64,000 bases of DNA, taken from Bradyrhizobium arachidis (lineage in GTDB: Bacteria; Pseudomonadota; Alphaproteobacteria; Rhizobiales; Xanthobacteraceae). The translations under genes were made by a program, and so were the position numbers. The stretch covers positions 8,184,001-8,248,000 of the forward strand of contig NZ_CP030050.1 in NCBI RefSeq assembly GCF_015291705.1. Reading direction: 5' to 3'. The notes beneath the pieces were generated by a model. The model had not been told where the DNA came from. It made no database searches and saw only the letters and a list, made by a program, of their open reading frames with translations. This document shows positions 8,196-16,656 of this stretch, in pieces (the stretch's first letter is position 1; the number at the start of each line of letters is the position of its first letter).

Positions 8196-9415
8196 GGACG
8201 ACGATCCCTGGTGAGAAGTTCGAGTTCGCTGAGTTGCTTCTGCGCGCGTGCGAGGGCCGCGGTCGACGACGCGAGATCGAGACGCGCCGGCGTTACCGGC
8301 GGCTTGTCGGCGGCAGCAGCGGGCCCGCCCGCGAACGGCTTGCGGACGTCGAGCGCGAGCTGCATCGTCGCATTCAGAAGCGGAACGTCGCGCTCGGGCA
8401 GCTTGGAGCGGTCAAGTGCCTTCAGCTCGGCAAGACCGCCGTCATATTCGTCGGTGAGCGCACGCGAGGCGCCGCGGAAGAGATGCGCTCGCTCGCGCTC
8501 CGCCGAAGCATCGGCGCTGAGCGTCAGCGCGCGCTCGCCGGCAAGCCGGGTCACTTCCATCCGCCCGCGCACCATCGCGGCGCGTGCGATCATGAGATAG
8601 AGCTTGAGGCGGCTCGCGCGGTCGATCTGCTCCAGCAGGCTGCCGATCCGCGAGAAGCGGCGCTCGTCGAGCGCGAGGCTCGATTGCGTCAGACCCGAGG
8701 AGAAGCGCTGCCAGAAGTCGCCGGCATAGATCGAGTTGCGATAATGGCGGATATAGGCCAGCGTCAGGAACTCGAACTTATCGAAATCCTCGGCCTGTCC
8801 GACCAACAGGATCTCGCGGCGCAGTGCGGCTTCCTCCACCAGCGTGCCGGGCAGAAGCAGCCGCGCGTCGTCGAGGCGCTCGATCGCGAGCGATGCTTCA
8901 GAGCGCGCGAACAGCGCACCCTGAACCAGCGCGACCTGTCCGCCCAGGCCCGACGGAAGCGTCCGCGGCTTGACCTCTTTGAGCAGCTCGCGCGCTTCGT
9001 CCTGGCGGCCCTCGACATAGGCGAGCGCGCCGTCGAACAGCCGCCCCTCGACATTGATCTTGTCGCGCGGCAGCTTGCGGACCAGTTGAGGCGCGCCGCC
9101 GCTGAGCATGTAGATGACAACGGCCTGGCCGTTCTGCGGATTGCTCCACACGTTCGGATCGGCGGCGAGATACTTCTCGCCGATCTGCCGGATCAGCGCG
9201 ATGTGGCTGCCATGCGCCGCGGTGTCGCCATTGGCGATGCCGTCCTGCACCGCCTGCAATCCGCGCACGAGCTCATAAGGCTCGCTCGACGTCGATGCCG
9301 GCGCAGGAGCCGGCGCCGGCGCCGGGGTTGGCGCCGGTGCGGTCTCGGCCAAGACGCGTGAAGCCGTCAGCGGCACCACCATCAGCAGCACCGCGCAGAG
9401 GAGCAGCCTGATCAA
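8192..9415 (-). CDS. motC: MotC, periplasmic motor protein
   Basis: MotC is a rhizobia-type periplasmic protein that binds the periplasmic part of MotB and is needed for stator function. The 407-residue protein has a signal peptide (residues 1-23, ending VLAE), an Ala-Pro repeat linker at about 25-42, and a helical repeat body starting PYELVRGLQAVQDGIANGDTAAH. The start is TTG at 9415, overlapping the motB stop (TTGA); the signal peptide supports it. It is followed by fliK with a 4-base overlap. Its presumed chaperone MotE is encoded at 18.9-19.6 kb. Confidence 0.92.
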   Translation of the reverse strand: MIRLLLCAVLLMVVPLTASRVLAETAPAPTPAPAPAPAPASTSSEPYELVRGLQAVQDGIANGDTAAHGSHIALIRQIGEKYLAADPNVWSNPQNGQAVVIYMLSGGAPQLVRKLPRDKINVEGRLFDGALAYVEGRQDEARELLKEVKPRTLPSGLGGQVALVQGALFARSEASLAIERLDDARLLLPGTLVEEAALRREILLVGQAEDFDKFEFLTLAYIRHYRNSIYAGDFWQRFSSGLTQSSLALDERRFSRIGSLLEQIDRASRLKLYLMIARAAMVRGRMEVTRLAGERALTLSADASAERERAHLFRGASRALTDEYDGGLAELKALDRSKLPERDVPLLNATMQLALDVRKPFAGGPAAAADKPPVTPARLDLASSTAALARAQKQLSELELLTRDRRP

Positions 9416-10749
9416 GGGCGCTTCTCCCGGATCAGGATCTCAATCCGGCGGTTCTGCGCCGCGGCCGGGTCGTTCGGAAGCTTCGGCCGCCGATCGGCAT
9501 AGCCTTCGACGTGCTCGATCCGCTGCGCATCGACGCCGGAGCGAACCAGCATGTAATAGGCCATCTGCGCCCGCGCCGTCGACAGCCGCCAGTTGTCGTA
9601 GTTCTCCGACTTGTACGGCCGATTATCGGTGTGGCCGCGCACGATGATCACGCCCTGGCGCTTCGTCAGCAGCGGCCCGATCTTGTCGATCACGCGGATC
9701 AGCTCGGGCCGCGGCTCGGCCGAGCCGACCGCGAACATGCCGAAGCTGGCATCGTCGGTCAGGCTGATCAGCAGGCCTTCCTCGACCTGACGCACCTCGG
9801 CGACCGGTCCGGCGCCGGCCTTGATATCCGACAGCGCATCCGCGATCGCGGATTGAAGCTGCTTGACGGTCGGCTGCTGGGTCTGCGCTGCATCGCGCGG
9901 TTCGGAAGTCTTCGCTTGATCGTTGGGGCGCGGCTGCGCGGCGGCATTGGCTTGAGCGCCAGCCTGCGCACTTGGCTGCGCATTCGCCTGGGCGCCGCCG
10001 TCGCGCTGAGCCTGCGACGGCGCGGGCCCTGGCGGCAGCAGCGGCGACAGGCTTGCCGACGAAGCATCAGCATTCGGAGCGATGCTTCCGCCGGCATCGT
10101 CCGTCTTGGCACGGCGCGCCTGCGGCTCACCCTGGCTCGTTCCGGACGCGATGTCGCGCGCGGACGCATTCGGCTTTGGCTCGCTGTCGACGAAGCGATC
10201 CGCATCCTTCGACATTTGCGGCGCCATCTTCCAATAGCCGGGATCGAACGGATCGCGATAGGCGTCGCCGCCCTTGAGGCCTTCCTCTTCGGCCGAGGTC
10301 AGCGCACCTGCACGTCGCTGGCCCGAAGCCTGGTTCGAGCTGTTCGCGATCTCGGCAAGCGTCGCATAGGGATCGCGGAACAGGACCTTCTCTTCGAAGG
10401 AAGCCGGCTTCTCGGCCGTCGGCGAGTCGCCGCGGCGCTCTTCGTTCGGTCCGGCTGGCTGACGCTTGCCATCCTGGCCCTCGAACTGCGTCGGCTCCTT
10501 CTTGGTGAGATCCTTGAGGCCCTTCGGGGCAGGCGCGTTCTCCGCGAGCTTGATCGGATTGAAATAGCTCGCGACCACCTGCTTCTGGTCCTGGTTGAGG
10601 GCGTTGAGCAGCCACATGACCAGGAAGAACGCCATCATCGCGGTCATGAAATCCGCATAGGCGATCTTCCACACGCCACCGTGATGCGCCTCCTCGGCGA
10701 AGGCGCTACGCCGGCGGACGATCACGATCTCATGCTTGACCTCTTCCAT
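9412..10749 (-). CDS. motB: MotB, stator protein with peptidoglycan-binding domain
   Basis: MotB pairs with MotA to form the proton-conducting stator and anchors it to peptidoglycan. It has one membrane helix at about residues 26-47, whose AYADFMTAMMAFFLVMW contains the proton-carrying Asp. A long Ala/Gln/Pro-rich periplasmic stretch follows, then the OmpA-like domain near the C terminus (VRGHTDNRPY, NWRLSTARAQ, NRRIEILI). I chose ATG 10749 (445 residues), 5 bases after the previous stop, rather than GTG 10788, which would overlap that gene. The extended periplasmic stretch is typical of rhizobial MotB, which binds MotC. Confidence 0.95.
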   Translation of the reverse strand: MEEVKHEIVIVRRRSAFAEEAHHGGVWKIAYADFMTAMMAFFLVMWLLNALNQDQKQVVASYFNPIKLAENAPAPKGLKDLTKKEPTQFEGQDGKRQPAGPNEERRGDSPTAEKPASFEEKVLFRDPYATLAEIANSSNQASGQRRAGALTSAEEEGLKGGDAYRDPFDPGYWKMAPQMSKDADRFVDSEPKPNASARDIASGTSQGEPQARRAKTDDAGGSIAPNADASSASLSPLLPPGPAPSQAQRDGGAQANAQPSAQAGAQANAAAQPRPNDQAKTSEPRDAAQTQQPTVKQLQSAIADALSDIKAGAGPVAEVRQVEEGLLISLTDDASFGMFAVGSAEPRPELIRVIDKIGPLLTKRQGVIIVRGHTDNRPYKSENYDNWRLSTARAQMAYYMLVRSGVDAQRIEHVEGYADRRPKLPNDPAAAQNRRIEILIREKRP

Positions 10750-10754
10750 GGCGA

Positions 10755-11459
10755 CTACCGGCGTGCGTCTTTCAGGCGCTCGCTCCACGCCGAGATCTGC
10801 GTCTCGATCACGGTCTGGTCGGCGACGACGCGGACCTCCAAGGTCTCGGCGGCCTCATACTCGATGCTTGCTCGCCTGGAGGCGTCGAGCTGCGTCCTCA
10901 CGAGGTCAAGCAGCTCGCTCGGACCCGTCACCTTGAACACCGGCACCGGCGAGTTGCCGGTCAGAGCCGCGACCTGCTCGACCAGAGACCCGATCGCCTT
11001 GTCGCGGACCGCATCGGCGAGGAACGGCAGCAATATGCGCGCGACGGAGCTCGCAATGTTGGTCTCGATCTCGCGGCATGCCGCCTCGAAACCGCTGACG
11101 ATCGCGGCCGCCTGCTGGTCGGACCATTTGGCGCGCTCTTCGCCAAGCCGGATCGCGCTGCGCACCCGCTCTTCGGCGACCTTGGCATCGCCTTCCGCAA
11201 CGCCGGCGGCATGGCCGCGACGATAGGCATCGTCGAGAAGATTGACCGGCGGAGCTTCCGGCTCGGGCGCCGGAGGCGGCGACTGAAGCTGCGGCTGCGA
11301 TTGAGGTTGGCGCTGCGGCTGGGCCTGCGGCTGCGGCTCGCGCCGCGCCTCCTTCTGCCTCGTCAGCACGTCCTGGATCTTGGGCGGCGGAGGCGGCGGC
11401 GACTTGGCCCGGCCGTTCGCGTCGAACTGCGTCAGGAGTTTTCCGATTGCCGCGTTCAT
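10755..11459 (-). CDS. fliH: FliH-like export-ATPase regulator
   Basis: Probably FliH, which binds the export ATPase FliI and links it to the C ring. The 234-residue protein has a Pro/Gln-rich N-terminal part (residues 20-70, with repeated PQ units). A long charged helical region follows (about 75-140, GHAAGVAEGDAKVAEERVRSA, a GxxxG-like pattern seen in FliH). The C-terminal domain ends TVIETQISAWSERLKDARR. The position, directly after fliF with a 4-base overlap and before motB, supports a flagellar role. FliH is poorly conserved, so the name is an inference from length, helix pattern and context; no other fliH candidate is in the window. Confidence 0.7.
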   Translation of the reverse strand: MNAAIGKLLTQFDANGRAKSPPPPPPKIQDVLTRQKEARREPQPQAQPQRQPQSQPQLQSPPPAPEPEAPPVNLLDDAYRRGHAAGVAEGDAKVAEERVRSAIRLGEERAKWSDQQAAAIVSGFEAACREIETNIASSVARILLPFLADAVRDKAIGSLVEQVAALTGNSPVPVFKVTGPSELLDLVRTQLDASRRASIEYEAAETLEVRVVADQTVIETQISAWSERLKDARR

Positions 11460-13084
11460 GCCGCCTCCTCGCGTCGCATCCAGTCTTTAAGGATTGCTGC
11501 CGCCTGCATCTGATCGAGCCGGACGATCTGCTCCAGCCGCTTCTGGGGTGTCCGCTGCATCTTGCCTTCGAGGTCCTCGACGAGGTTGAGCTCGGGGTCC
11601 TGGCTCTCGGCCAAGGCGAGGGCCGCGGCGGTTTCGAGCTCAGCGGCCTCGGCGGCCTCGGTCTGCTCCTGCTGCGCGCGGTGAGTCAGGATGCCGTTGA
11701 CCGCGGGACGGAGCCCGAACCAGACCAGCATCGAGGCGACGGCCAGGATCGTCACCGCGTTGATGACGCTGCCGAGCTGCTTGTTGATCATCTCGACGAA
11801 GCTGATCGGCGGCACCGGCGCGAGCTCGCGCGAGCCTTCGATGAAGTCGACGGCCGTCACCTGGATCTGGTCGCCGCGCGTCTTGTCCAGTCCGCCGGCG
11901 GTCGCCGCGAGCTGGCTGATCTCGGCGAGCTTGCTGTCGATGATGGCCTGGTTGCTCTTGTCGCCGAGATCGGCGACGAGCCGCGCGCGGTTGACCAGCA
12001 CGGCGATGAAGAGTTTCTTGACCGAATAGCCGTCGCTCACCGTCGTCGTCGTCTTCGACGACACCTCGAAATTGGTGACGTCCTCGCGGCGGGACTTGTC
12101 TTCGCTGGAATTCTTGGTGCCGCCGGAATTGACCTGCTGGTCGGGAAGATTCTGCTGCACCGTGGTCGGCTGCGAACGGTCCGCGTTCTGCGACGATTCC
12201 TTCTCGCGGACGTTCCGCACCGAACGCTCGGCGCGGCTCTCCGGATCGTAGACGGTCTCGTTGATCTGCCGCTTATCGGTGGAGAGCTGCGGGGCGACGC
12301 TCACCTCGAAATTGTCGAGGCCCAGATACGGCGTCAGCGCCTTGCGGATGTTCTCCTGCACCATGCCGCCGACCGTCTTCTGGAGGCTCGCCATCTTGGT
12401 CGGCGCAGCGCTCGCCTCGTCCTCCTCGGCGAGGAGCATCGAACCGTCGGCGTCAAGCACGGTCACCTTGTCGCGGCTCATGCCGGGAATGGCAGCAGCG
12501 ACGAGATGGCGGATCGACTGCGCGGTACGCGCCTCGATCGCACCGTCGGTGCGCAGCACGACGGAGGCCGAGGGCGGCTGCTGCGTGGCGCGGAACGAGC
12601 CGCGCACCGGCAGCACGATATGCACCCGCGCCGCCTTGACGCCCTTCATCAGCTGGACGGTACGCGCGATCTCGCCCTCGAGGGCGCGCAGCTTCGTCAC
12701 TTCCTGCATGAACGAGGTCAGGCCGAGCGAGCCGATCTTGTCGAACAGCTCGTAGCCGGAGTTGGCGCTGGTCGGCAGGCCCTTTTCGGCGAGCAGCATC
12801 CGCGCCTGCATGGTCTGGCTCGGGCGCACCGAGACGGCGTCACCGGCCGTATTGACGTCGAAGGCGATGTTCTGCTCGCGCAGCGCAGCACCCATGCGCG
12901 TCACGTCCTCGCGGGTGAGGCCGGTATAGAGGGTCTCGAATTCCGGGCGGCTCAGATAATACGCGCCACCGACGACGGTGACGAGAACGGCAAAGCCGAT
13001 CAGTCCCAAGGCCATCAGGCGTCGCGGCCCAAGCTCCAGCAGATTGTTGAGCAGTTGCTGTATCTGCGCACGACTGAACAGCAT
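11456..13084 (-). CDS. fliF: FliF, flagellar MS-ring protein
   Basis: FliF forms the inner-membrane MS ring on which rotor and export gate are built. ATG 13084 gives 542 residues and has GAGGT 4 bases upstream; a GTG at 13117 is less likely. Membrane helices lie at about residues 22-44 and 430-452, with the ring-building domains between (YTGLTREDVTRMGAALREQNI, and the YscJ-type core with LLAEKGLPTSANSGYELFD and EGEIARTVQLMKGVKAARVHIVLP). The C-terminal tail that binds FliG ends KRLEQIVRLDQMQAAAILKDWMRREEAA. It heads the fliF-fliH-motB-motC-fliK unit. Confidence 0.97.
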   Translation of the reverse strand: MLFSRAQIQQLLNNLLELGPRRLMALGLIGFAVLVTVVGGAYYLSRPEFETLYTGLTREDVTRMGAALREQNIAFDVNTAGDAVSVRPSQTMQARMLLAEKGLPTSANSGYELFDKIGSLGLTSFMQEVTKLRALEGEIARTVQLMKGVKAARVHIVLPVRGSFRATQQPPSASVVLRTDGAIEARTAQSIRHLVAAAIPGMSRDKVTVLDADGSMLLAEEDEASAAPTKMASLQKTVGGMVQENIRKALTPYLGLDNFEVSVAPQLSTDKRQINETVYDPESRAERSVRNVREKESSQNADRSQPTTVQQNLPDQQVNSGGTKNSSEDKSRREDVTNFEVSSKTTTTVSDGYSVKKLFIAVLVNRARLVADLGDKSNQAIIDSKLAEISQLAATAGGLDKTRGDQIQVTAVDFIEGSRELAPVPPISFVEMINKQLGSVINAVTILAVASMLVWFGLRPAVNGILTHRAQQEQTEAAEAAELETAAALALAESQDPELNLVEDLEGKMQRTPQKRLEQIVRLDQMQAAAILKDWMRREEAA

Positions 13085-13139
13085 ATGACCTCGTACCAAT
13101 GCGAACGTAGAGGACACTCCGCTGCCAACCTTGTCTGAA

Positions 13140-13153
13140 GGTTGCGCAAGGAC
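13140..13153 (-). promoter_or_regulatory. Shared flagellar upstream element, fliF unit
   Basis: On the minus strand this reads TGTCCTTGCGCAACC, about 55 bases before the fliF ATG. It is the weakest match of the set: only CTTGCGCAAcC agrees with the consensus GCttCGCGCAAGC. Confidence 0.35.
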
Positions 13154-13345
13154 ACGAATGTGTCAGTTCGCTGGCGAGGCGTTGTAAATTTGCAAGAATT
13201 TTCTCCGACACAGACGGTCCAGCAGCAGCCATCGGGCGCGCGAACGCACGCCAGCGCAGTCGGCTGCGGGTGCTGCATGAAGTCTGGTGTCAGGAGGTCA
13301 TTGCGGGCACGTCATGTGCCGCCAAATCCACCGTTCATGGCGGGG

Positions 13346-13370
13346 ACCGTGCTCCCATGGGGAGCACGGT
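13346..13370 (-). terminator. Hairpin after flagellin gene 1
   Basis: An 11-base perfect inverted repeat (ACCGTGCTCCC / GGGAGCACGGT) with a 3-base loop lies 17 bases after the flagellin 1 stop codon. There is no T-run after it on the minus strand, so it may protect the 3' end or work with a factor rather than terminate alone. Confidence 0.6.
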
Positions 13371-13387
13371 CGTCTTGAAGCCGAAGC

Positions 13388-14299
13388 TTACTTGAACAGC
13401 GACAGGATGCTCTGGCTGTTCTGGTTGGCGATCGAGAGCGCCTGAACGCCGAGCTGCTGCTGGGTCTGCAGCGCCTGGAGGCGGGTCGATTCCGCGTTCA
13501 TGTCGGCGTCGACGAGCTGGCCGATACCGCGATCCACCGAGTCCATCAGGGTCTTGACGAACTCCGTGTTGGTCGCGATGCGGTTCTTGACGGCGCCGAG
13601 GTCGGCGGCGGCCGAAGCCACCGAGTTGATCGCAGCGGTGACCTGCGCGATATAGCCGTCGAGCGTAGCCTGGTCGGTGGTCGCGTCGGTCAGCGAGGTG
13701 ATGGTGATGTTGGCGATCGACACACCGGCGGTCGTCTGCGTGTCCAAAATGCCGCTCGTGGTCGACGTGTAGAGCGAGTAGTTCGAGATCGTCAGGGTGA
13801 TGGAGCCGATCGTGGGCGTGCTCTGGACGCGGGAGAACGACGACACCAGGTCGAAGGTCGCCGGCGTCGAGGCGGTCGCGCTCAGCCAGTTCACGCCGTT
13901 GAAGGTCGCCGCATCGGCGGTGTTCTTCATCTGCTGCTGGATCTGGGTGATGTCGGCCTGGATCTTGGAGCGGTCGATACCGGCGGTCTTGGCTTCGACC
14001 AGCAGCGACTGCAGCTTGGTCAAGCCACCGGTCTTGTCGCCGACGACGGCGGTCAGAGCGGTATATTCGGTGTCGACGGTCGCGGCCGACAGACCGAGCG
14101 AGTCGGAGACCGCGGAGAGCGCGGCGTTGTCGGCGCGCATCGAGGTTGCGATCGACCAGTAGGCGGCGTTGTCCGAAGCGGTCGAGACGCGCTGGCCGGT
14201 CGAGATCCGGTTTTCGGTGGTCTGCAGGTTGGAGCTGACGTTGCGGAGGGTCTGCAGCGCCGTCATTGCTGCGGAGTTGGTGAGCAGACTAGAACTCAT
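13388..14299 (-). CDS. Flagellin 1 (thin or lateral filament type)
   Basis: Filament subunit of 303 residues, with conserved N-terminal (SSLLTNSAAMTALQTLRNV, RISTGQRVSTASDNAAYWSI) and C-terminal (NTEFVKTLMDSVDRGIGQLVDADMNAESTRLQALQTQQQLGVQALSIAN) coiled-coil ends and a short variable middle. The ATG at 14299 follows the ribosome binding site AAGGGGAC; the longer open frame upstream is the untranslated leader. It is the third and last of three tandem copies in the direction of transcription. It differs from flagellin 2 at only about ten residues and shares roughly 490 identical bases at the 5' end. The size fits Bradyrhizobium thin flagellins of about 33 kDa. Confidence 0.97.
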   Translation of the reverse strand: MSSSLLTNSAAMTALQTLRNVSSNLQTTENRISTGQRVSTASDNAAYWSIATSMRADNAALSAVSDSLGLSAATVDTEYTALTAVVGDKTGGLTKLQSLLVEAKTAGIDRSKIQADITQIQQQMKNTADAATFNGVNWLSATASTPATFDLVSSFSRVQSTPTIGSITLTISNYSLYTSTTSGILDTQTTAGVSIANITITSLTDATTDQATLDGYIAQVTAAINSVASAAADLGAVKNRIATNTEFVKTLMDSVDRGIGQLVDADMNAESTRLQALQTQQQLGVQALSIANQNSQSILSLFK

Positions 14300-14380
14300 T
14301 TTGACGTCCCCTTGAAACAGATTGAAATTTGTTGGGACATACCGGACTTGCACCGGTACGACAGGGCGGCATCATGCCTT
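14300..14380 (-). promoter_or_regulatory. Flagellin 1 mRNA leader with SD-pairing structure
   Basis: The leader carries three signals shared with the other two flagellin genes. First, a small palindrome GGCATGATGCC at 14368-14378. Second, a hairpin TACCGG-loop-CCGGTA at 14340-14358. Third, GTCCC at 14334-14338, which can pair with GGGAC of the ribosome binding site at 14306-14310. The last helix would hide the ribosome binding site. FlbT, FlaF or an export signal could act here; this is inference. Confidence 0.55.
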
Positions 14381-14433
14381 TGGGCTGCGAAAAGCGCGCT
14401 CAACCGGTCGTAACGGCGGCGATAGCACGCGAA

Positions 14434-14446
14434 GTTTGCGCGAAGC
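14434..14446 (-). promoter_or_regulatory. Shared flagellar upstream element, flagellin 1
   Basis: On the minus strand GCTTCGCGCAAAC, 135 bases before the start codon. It is followed by TTCGCGTGCTATCG, closely similar to the same position before flagellins 2 and 3, so it is probably part of the promoter. Confidence 0.5.
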
Positions 14447-14521
14447 TTGTGGCTCCGTAACCGGACCACAATAGTGCAGCCGAATTTACGGCGGGCGCGG
14501 GACGTCACGCCAAAACGAAAA

Positions 14522-14549
14522 GAGCCGCGCTTCGCGAGAAGCGCGGCTC
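14522..14549 (-). terminator. Rho-independent terminator of flagellin 2
   Basis: A perfect 12-base stem GAGCCGCGCTTC / GAAGCGCGGCTC with a 4-base loop starts 20 bases after the stop codon. On the minus strand it is followed by TTTTCGTTTT. Each flagellin thus appears to be its own transcription unit. Confidence 0.85.
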
Positions 14550-14568
14550 CCTTAGATAGCTTTCAGGC

Positions 14569-15480
14569 TTAGCGGAACAGCGAGAGGATGCTCTGGCTGT
14601 TCTGGTTGGCGATCGAGAGCGCCTGAACGCCGAGCTGCTGCTGGGTCTGCAGCGCCTGGAGGCGGGTCGATTCCGCGTTCATGTCGGCGTCGACGAGCTG
14701 GCCGATACCGCGATCCACCGAGTCCATCAGGGTCTTGACGAATTCCGTGTTGGTCGAGATGCGGTTCTTGACGGCGCCGAGGTCGGCAGCGGCCGAAGCC
14801 ACCGAGTTGATCGCGGCGGTGACCTGCGCGATGTAGCCGTCGAGCGTGGCCTGGTCGGTGGCCGCGTCGGTCAGCGAGGTGATGGTCAGGTTGGCGACCG
14901 ACACACCGGCGGTCGTCTGCGTGTCCAGAATGCCGCTCGTGCCCGACGTGTAGAGCGAGTAGCTGGAGATCGTCAGGGTGATGGAGCCGATCGTGGGCGT
15001 GCTCTGGACGCGGGAGAACGACGACACCAGGTCGAAGGTCGCCGGCGTCGAGGCGGTCGCGCTCAGCCAGTTCACGCCGTTGAAGGTCGCCGCATCGGCG
15101 GTGTTCTTCATCTGCTGCTGGATCTGGGTGATGTCGGCCTGGATCTTGGAGCGGTCGATACCGGCGGTCTTGGCTTCGACCAGCAGCGACTGCAGCTTGG
15201 TCAAGCCACCGGTCTTGTCGCCGACGACGGCGGTCAGAGCGGTATATTCGGTGTCGACGGTCGCGGCCGACAGACCGAGCGAGTCGGAGACCGCGGAGAG
15301 CGCGGCGTTGTCGGCGCGCATCGAGGTTGCGATCGACCAGTAGGCGGCGTTGTCCGAAGCGGTCGAGACGCGCTGGCCGGTCGAGATCCGGTTTTCGGTG
15401 GTCTGCAGGTTGGAGCTGACGTTGCGGAGGGTCTGCAGCGCCGTCATTGCTGCGGAGTTAGTGAGGAGGCTAGAACCCAT
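14569..15480 (-). CDS. Flagellin 2 (thin or lateral filament type)
   Basis: Filament subunit, 303 residues, nearly identical to flagellin 1. Differences I can see include Gly2 for Ser2, several changes in the segment from about residue 180 to 225 (for example SSYSLYTSG for SNYSLYTST and VANLTI for IANITI), Ser for Ala in NRISTN, and a final Arg for Lys. The ATG at 15480 follows AAAGGGACATCAAA. Own promoter, structured leader and terminator. Two nearly identical filament genes side by side suggest recent duplication or gene conversion. Confidence 0.97.
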   Translation of the reverse strand: MGSSLLTNSAAMTALQTLRNVSSNLQTTENRISTGQRVSTASDNAAYWSIATSMRADNAALSAVSDSLGLSAATVDTEYTALTAVVGDKTGGLTKLQSLLVEAKTAGIDRSKIQADITQIQQQMKNTADAATFNGVNWLSATASTPATFDLVSSFSRVQSTPTIGSITLTISSYSLYTSGTSGILDTQTTAGVSVANLTITSLTDAATDQATLDGYIAQVTAAINSVASAAADLGAVKNRISTNTEFVKTLMDSVDRGIGQLVDADMNAESTRLQALQTQQQLGVQALSIANQNSQSILSLFR

Positions 15481-15556
15481 TTTGATGTCCCTTTGAGATT
15501 GATTGAGTGGGGACATACCGGACTTGCACCGGTACGACAGGGCGGCGTCATGCCTT
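15481..15556 (-). promoter_or_regulatory. Flagellin 2 mRNA leader with SD-pairing structure
   Basis: Same layout as flagellin 1. GGCATGACGCC lies at 15544-15554, the TACCGG/CCGGTA hairpin at 15516-15534, and TGTCCCC at 15509-15515, which can pair with GGGACA at 15486-15491 (ribosome binding site). The loop between the pairing arms is unlike that of flagellin 1 in sequence while both arms are kept. Confidence 0.55.
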
Positions 15557-15612
15557 TGGGCTGCTGAAAGCGGTTAGGCCCAACCTGTCGTACGGCGACC
15601 GTAACGTGCGAA

Positions 15613-15625
15613 GCTTGTGCGAGGC
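15613..15625 (-). promoter_or_regulatory. Shared flagellar upstream element, flagellin 2
   Basis: On the minus strand GCCTCGCACAAGC, 133 bases before the start codon, followed by TTCGCACGTTACGG. Position and sequence match the element before flagellin 1. Confidence 0.5.
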
Positions 15626-15698
15626 TTGTGGCTCTGTGTCCCGGTTGCAACAGAGCAGCCGAATTGAAGGCATGCGCGTAGCGTCACGCCAAAACGAA

Positions 15699-15728
15699 AG
15701 GGCCGCGCTTTGCGAGAAGCGCGGCCCT
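15699..15728 (-). terminator. Rho-independent terminator of flagellin 3
   Basis: A 12-base stem AGGGCCGCGCTT / AAGCGCGGCCCT is followed on the minus strand by TTCGTTTT. It lies 20 bases after the flagellin 3 stop codon and is closely related to the terminator of flagellin 2. Confidence 0.85.
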
Positions 15729-15747
15729 CCCCGGATTGTCTTTCGAC

Positions 15748-16656
15748 TTAGCGGAACAGCGACAGGATGCTCTGGCTGCTGTTGTTGGCGATCGAGAGCG
15801 CCTGCACGCCGAGCTGCTGCTGGACCTGGAGGGCCGCCAGGCGGGTGGACTCCTGGTTCATGTCGGCGTCGACAAGCTGGCCGATACCGCGATCAACCGA
15901 GTCCATCAGGGTCTTGACGAACTCCGTGTTGGTCGAGATACGGTTCTTGACGGCGCCGAGATCGGCGGCGGCCGAAGCTGCCGAGTTGATCGCAGCGGTG
16001 ACCTGCGCGATGTAGCCGTCGAGCGTGGTCTGGTCGGAGGCCGCGTCGGTCAGCGAGGTGATGGTCATGTTGGCGACCGACACACCGCTGGTCGTCTGCG
16101 TGTCCAGAATACCGCTCGTGCTCGCCGTGAAGAGCGAGTAGCTGGAGACCGTCAGGGTAATCGCACCCGTGGTCGGCGTGCTCTGGACGCGGGAGTAGGA
16201 CGACACGAGGTCGACCGTCGCCGGCGTCGAGGCAGTCGTGCTCAGCCAGTTCACGCCGTTGAAGGTCGCCGCATCCGCGGTGCTCTTCATCTGCTGCTGG
16301 ATCTGGGTGATGTCAGCCTGGATCTTGGAGCGGTCGATACCGGCGGTCTTGGCTTCGACCAGCAGCGACTGGAGCTTGACCAAGCCGGAGTCCTTGTCGC
16401 CGATAACCGTGTTCAGGGCGGTGTATTCGGTGTCGACGGTCGCGGCCGACAGACCGAGCGAGTCGGAGACCGCGGAGAGCGCGGCGTTGTCGGCGCGCAT
16501 CGAGGTCGCGATCGACCAGTAGGCGGCGTTGTCCGAAGCAGTCGAGACGCGCTGGCCGGTGGAGATGCGGGTTTGCGTGGAGGAGAGCTGCGAACTCACA
16601 GACCGCAGGGTCTGGAGTGCGGTCATGGCGGTCGAGTTCGTAAGCAGGCTTGACAT
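15748..16656 (-). CDS. Flagellin 3 (diverged copy)
   Basis: Filament subunit of 302 residues and the first of the three in transcription order. Both ends are conserved, but it has diverged more than the other two: LRSVSSQLSSTQTRISTG replaces LRNVSSNLQTTENRISTG, QESTRLAALQVQQQ replaces AESTRLQALQTQQQ, and the middle differs. The ATG at 16656 follows AAAGGGACATTCGCA. It has its own leader, upstream element and terminator. Its divergence suggests a distinct or minor filament role, but this is not certain. Confidence 0.97.
   Translation of the reverse strand: MSSLLTNSTAMTALQTLRSVSSQLSSTQTRISTGQRVSTASDNAAYWSIATSMRADNAALSAVSDSLGLSAATVDTEYTALNTVIGDKDSGLVKLQSLLVEAKTAGIDRSKIQADITQIQQQMKSTADAATFNGVNWLSTTASTPATVDLVSSYSRVQSTPTTGAITLTVSSYSLFTASTSGILDTQTTSGVSVANMTITSLTDAASDQTTLDGYIAQVTAAINSAASAAADLGAVKNRISTNTEFVKTLMDSVDRGIGQLVDADMNQESTRLAALQVQQQLGVQALSIANNSSQSILSLFR

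Larger units (their letters stand above)
13085..13387. other. Intergenic region between flagellin 1 and fliF
   Basis: About 300 bases without a gene. It holds the 3' hairpin of flagellin 1 near 13346-13370 and the promoter region of fliF, including the element at 13140-13153. I see nothing else in it. Confidence 0.7.

Noticed and set aside
9511..13138. Long plus-strand open frames opposite motB, fliH and fliF
   Set aside because: Typical high-GC antisense frames; no start signals and unlikely composition.
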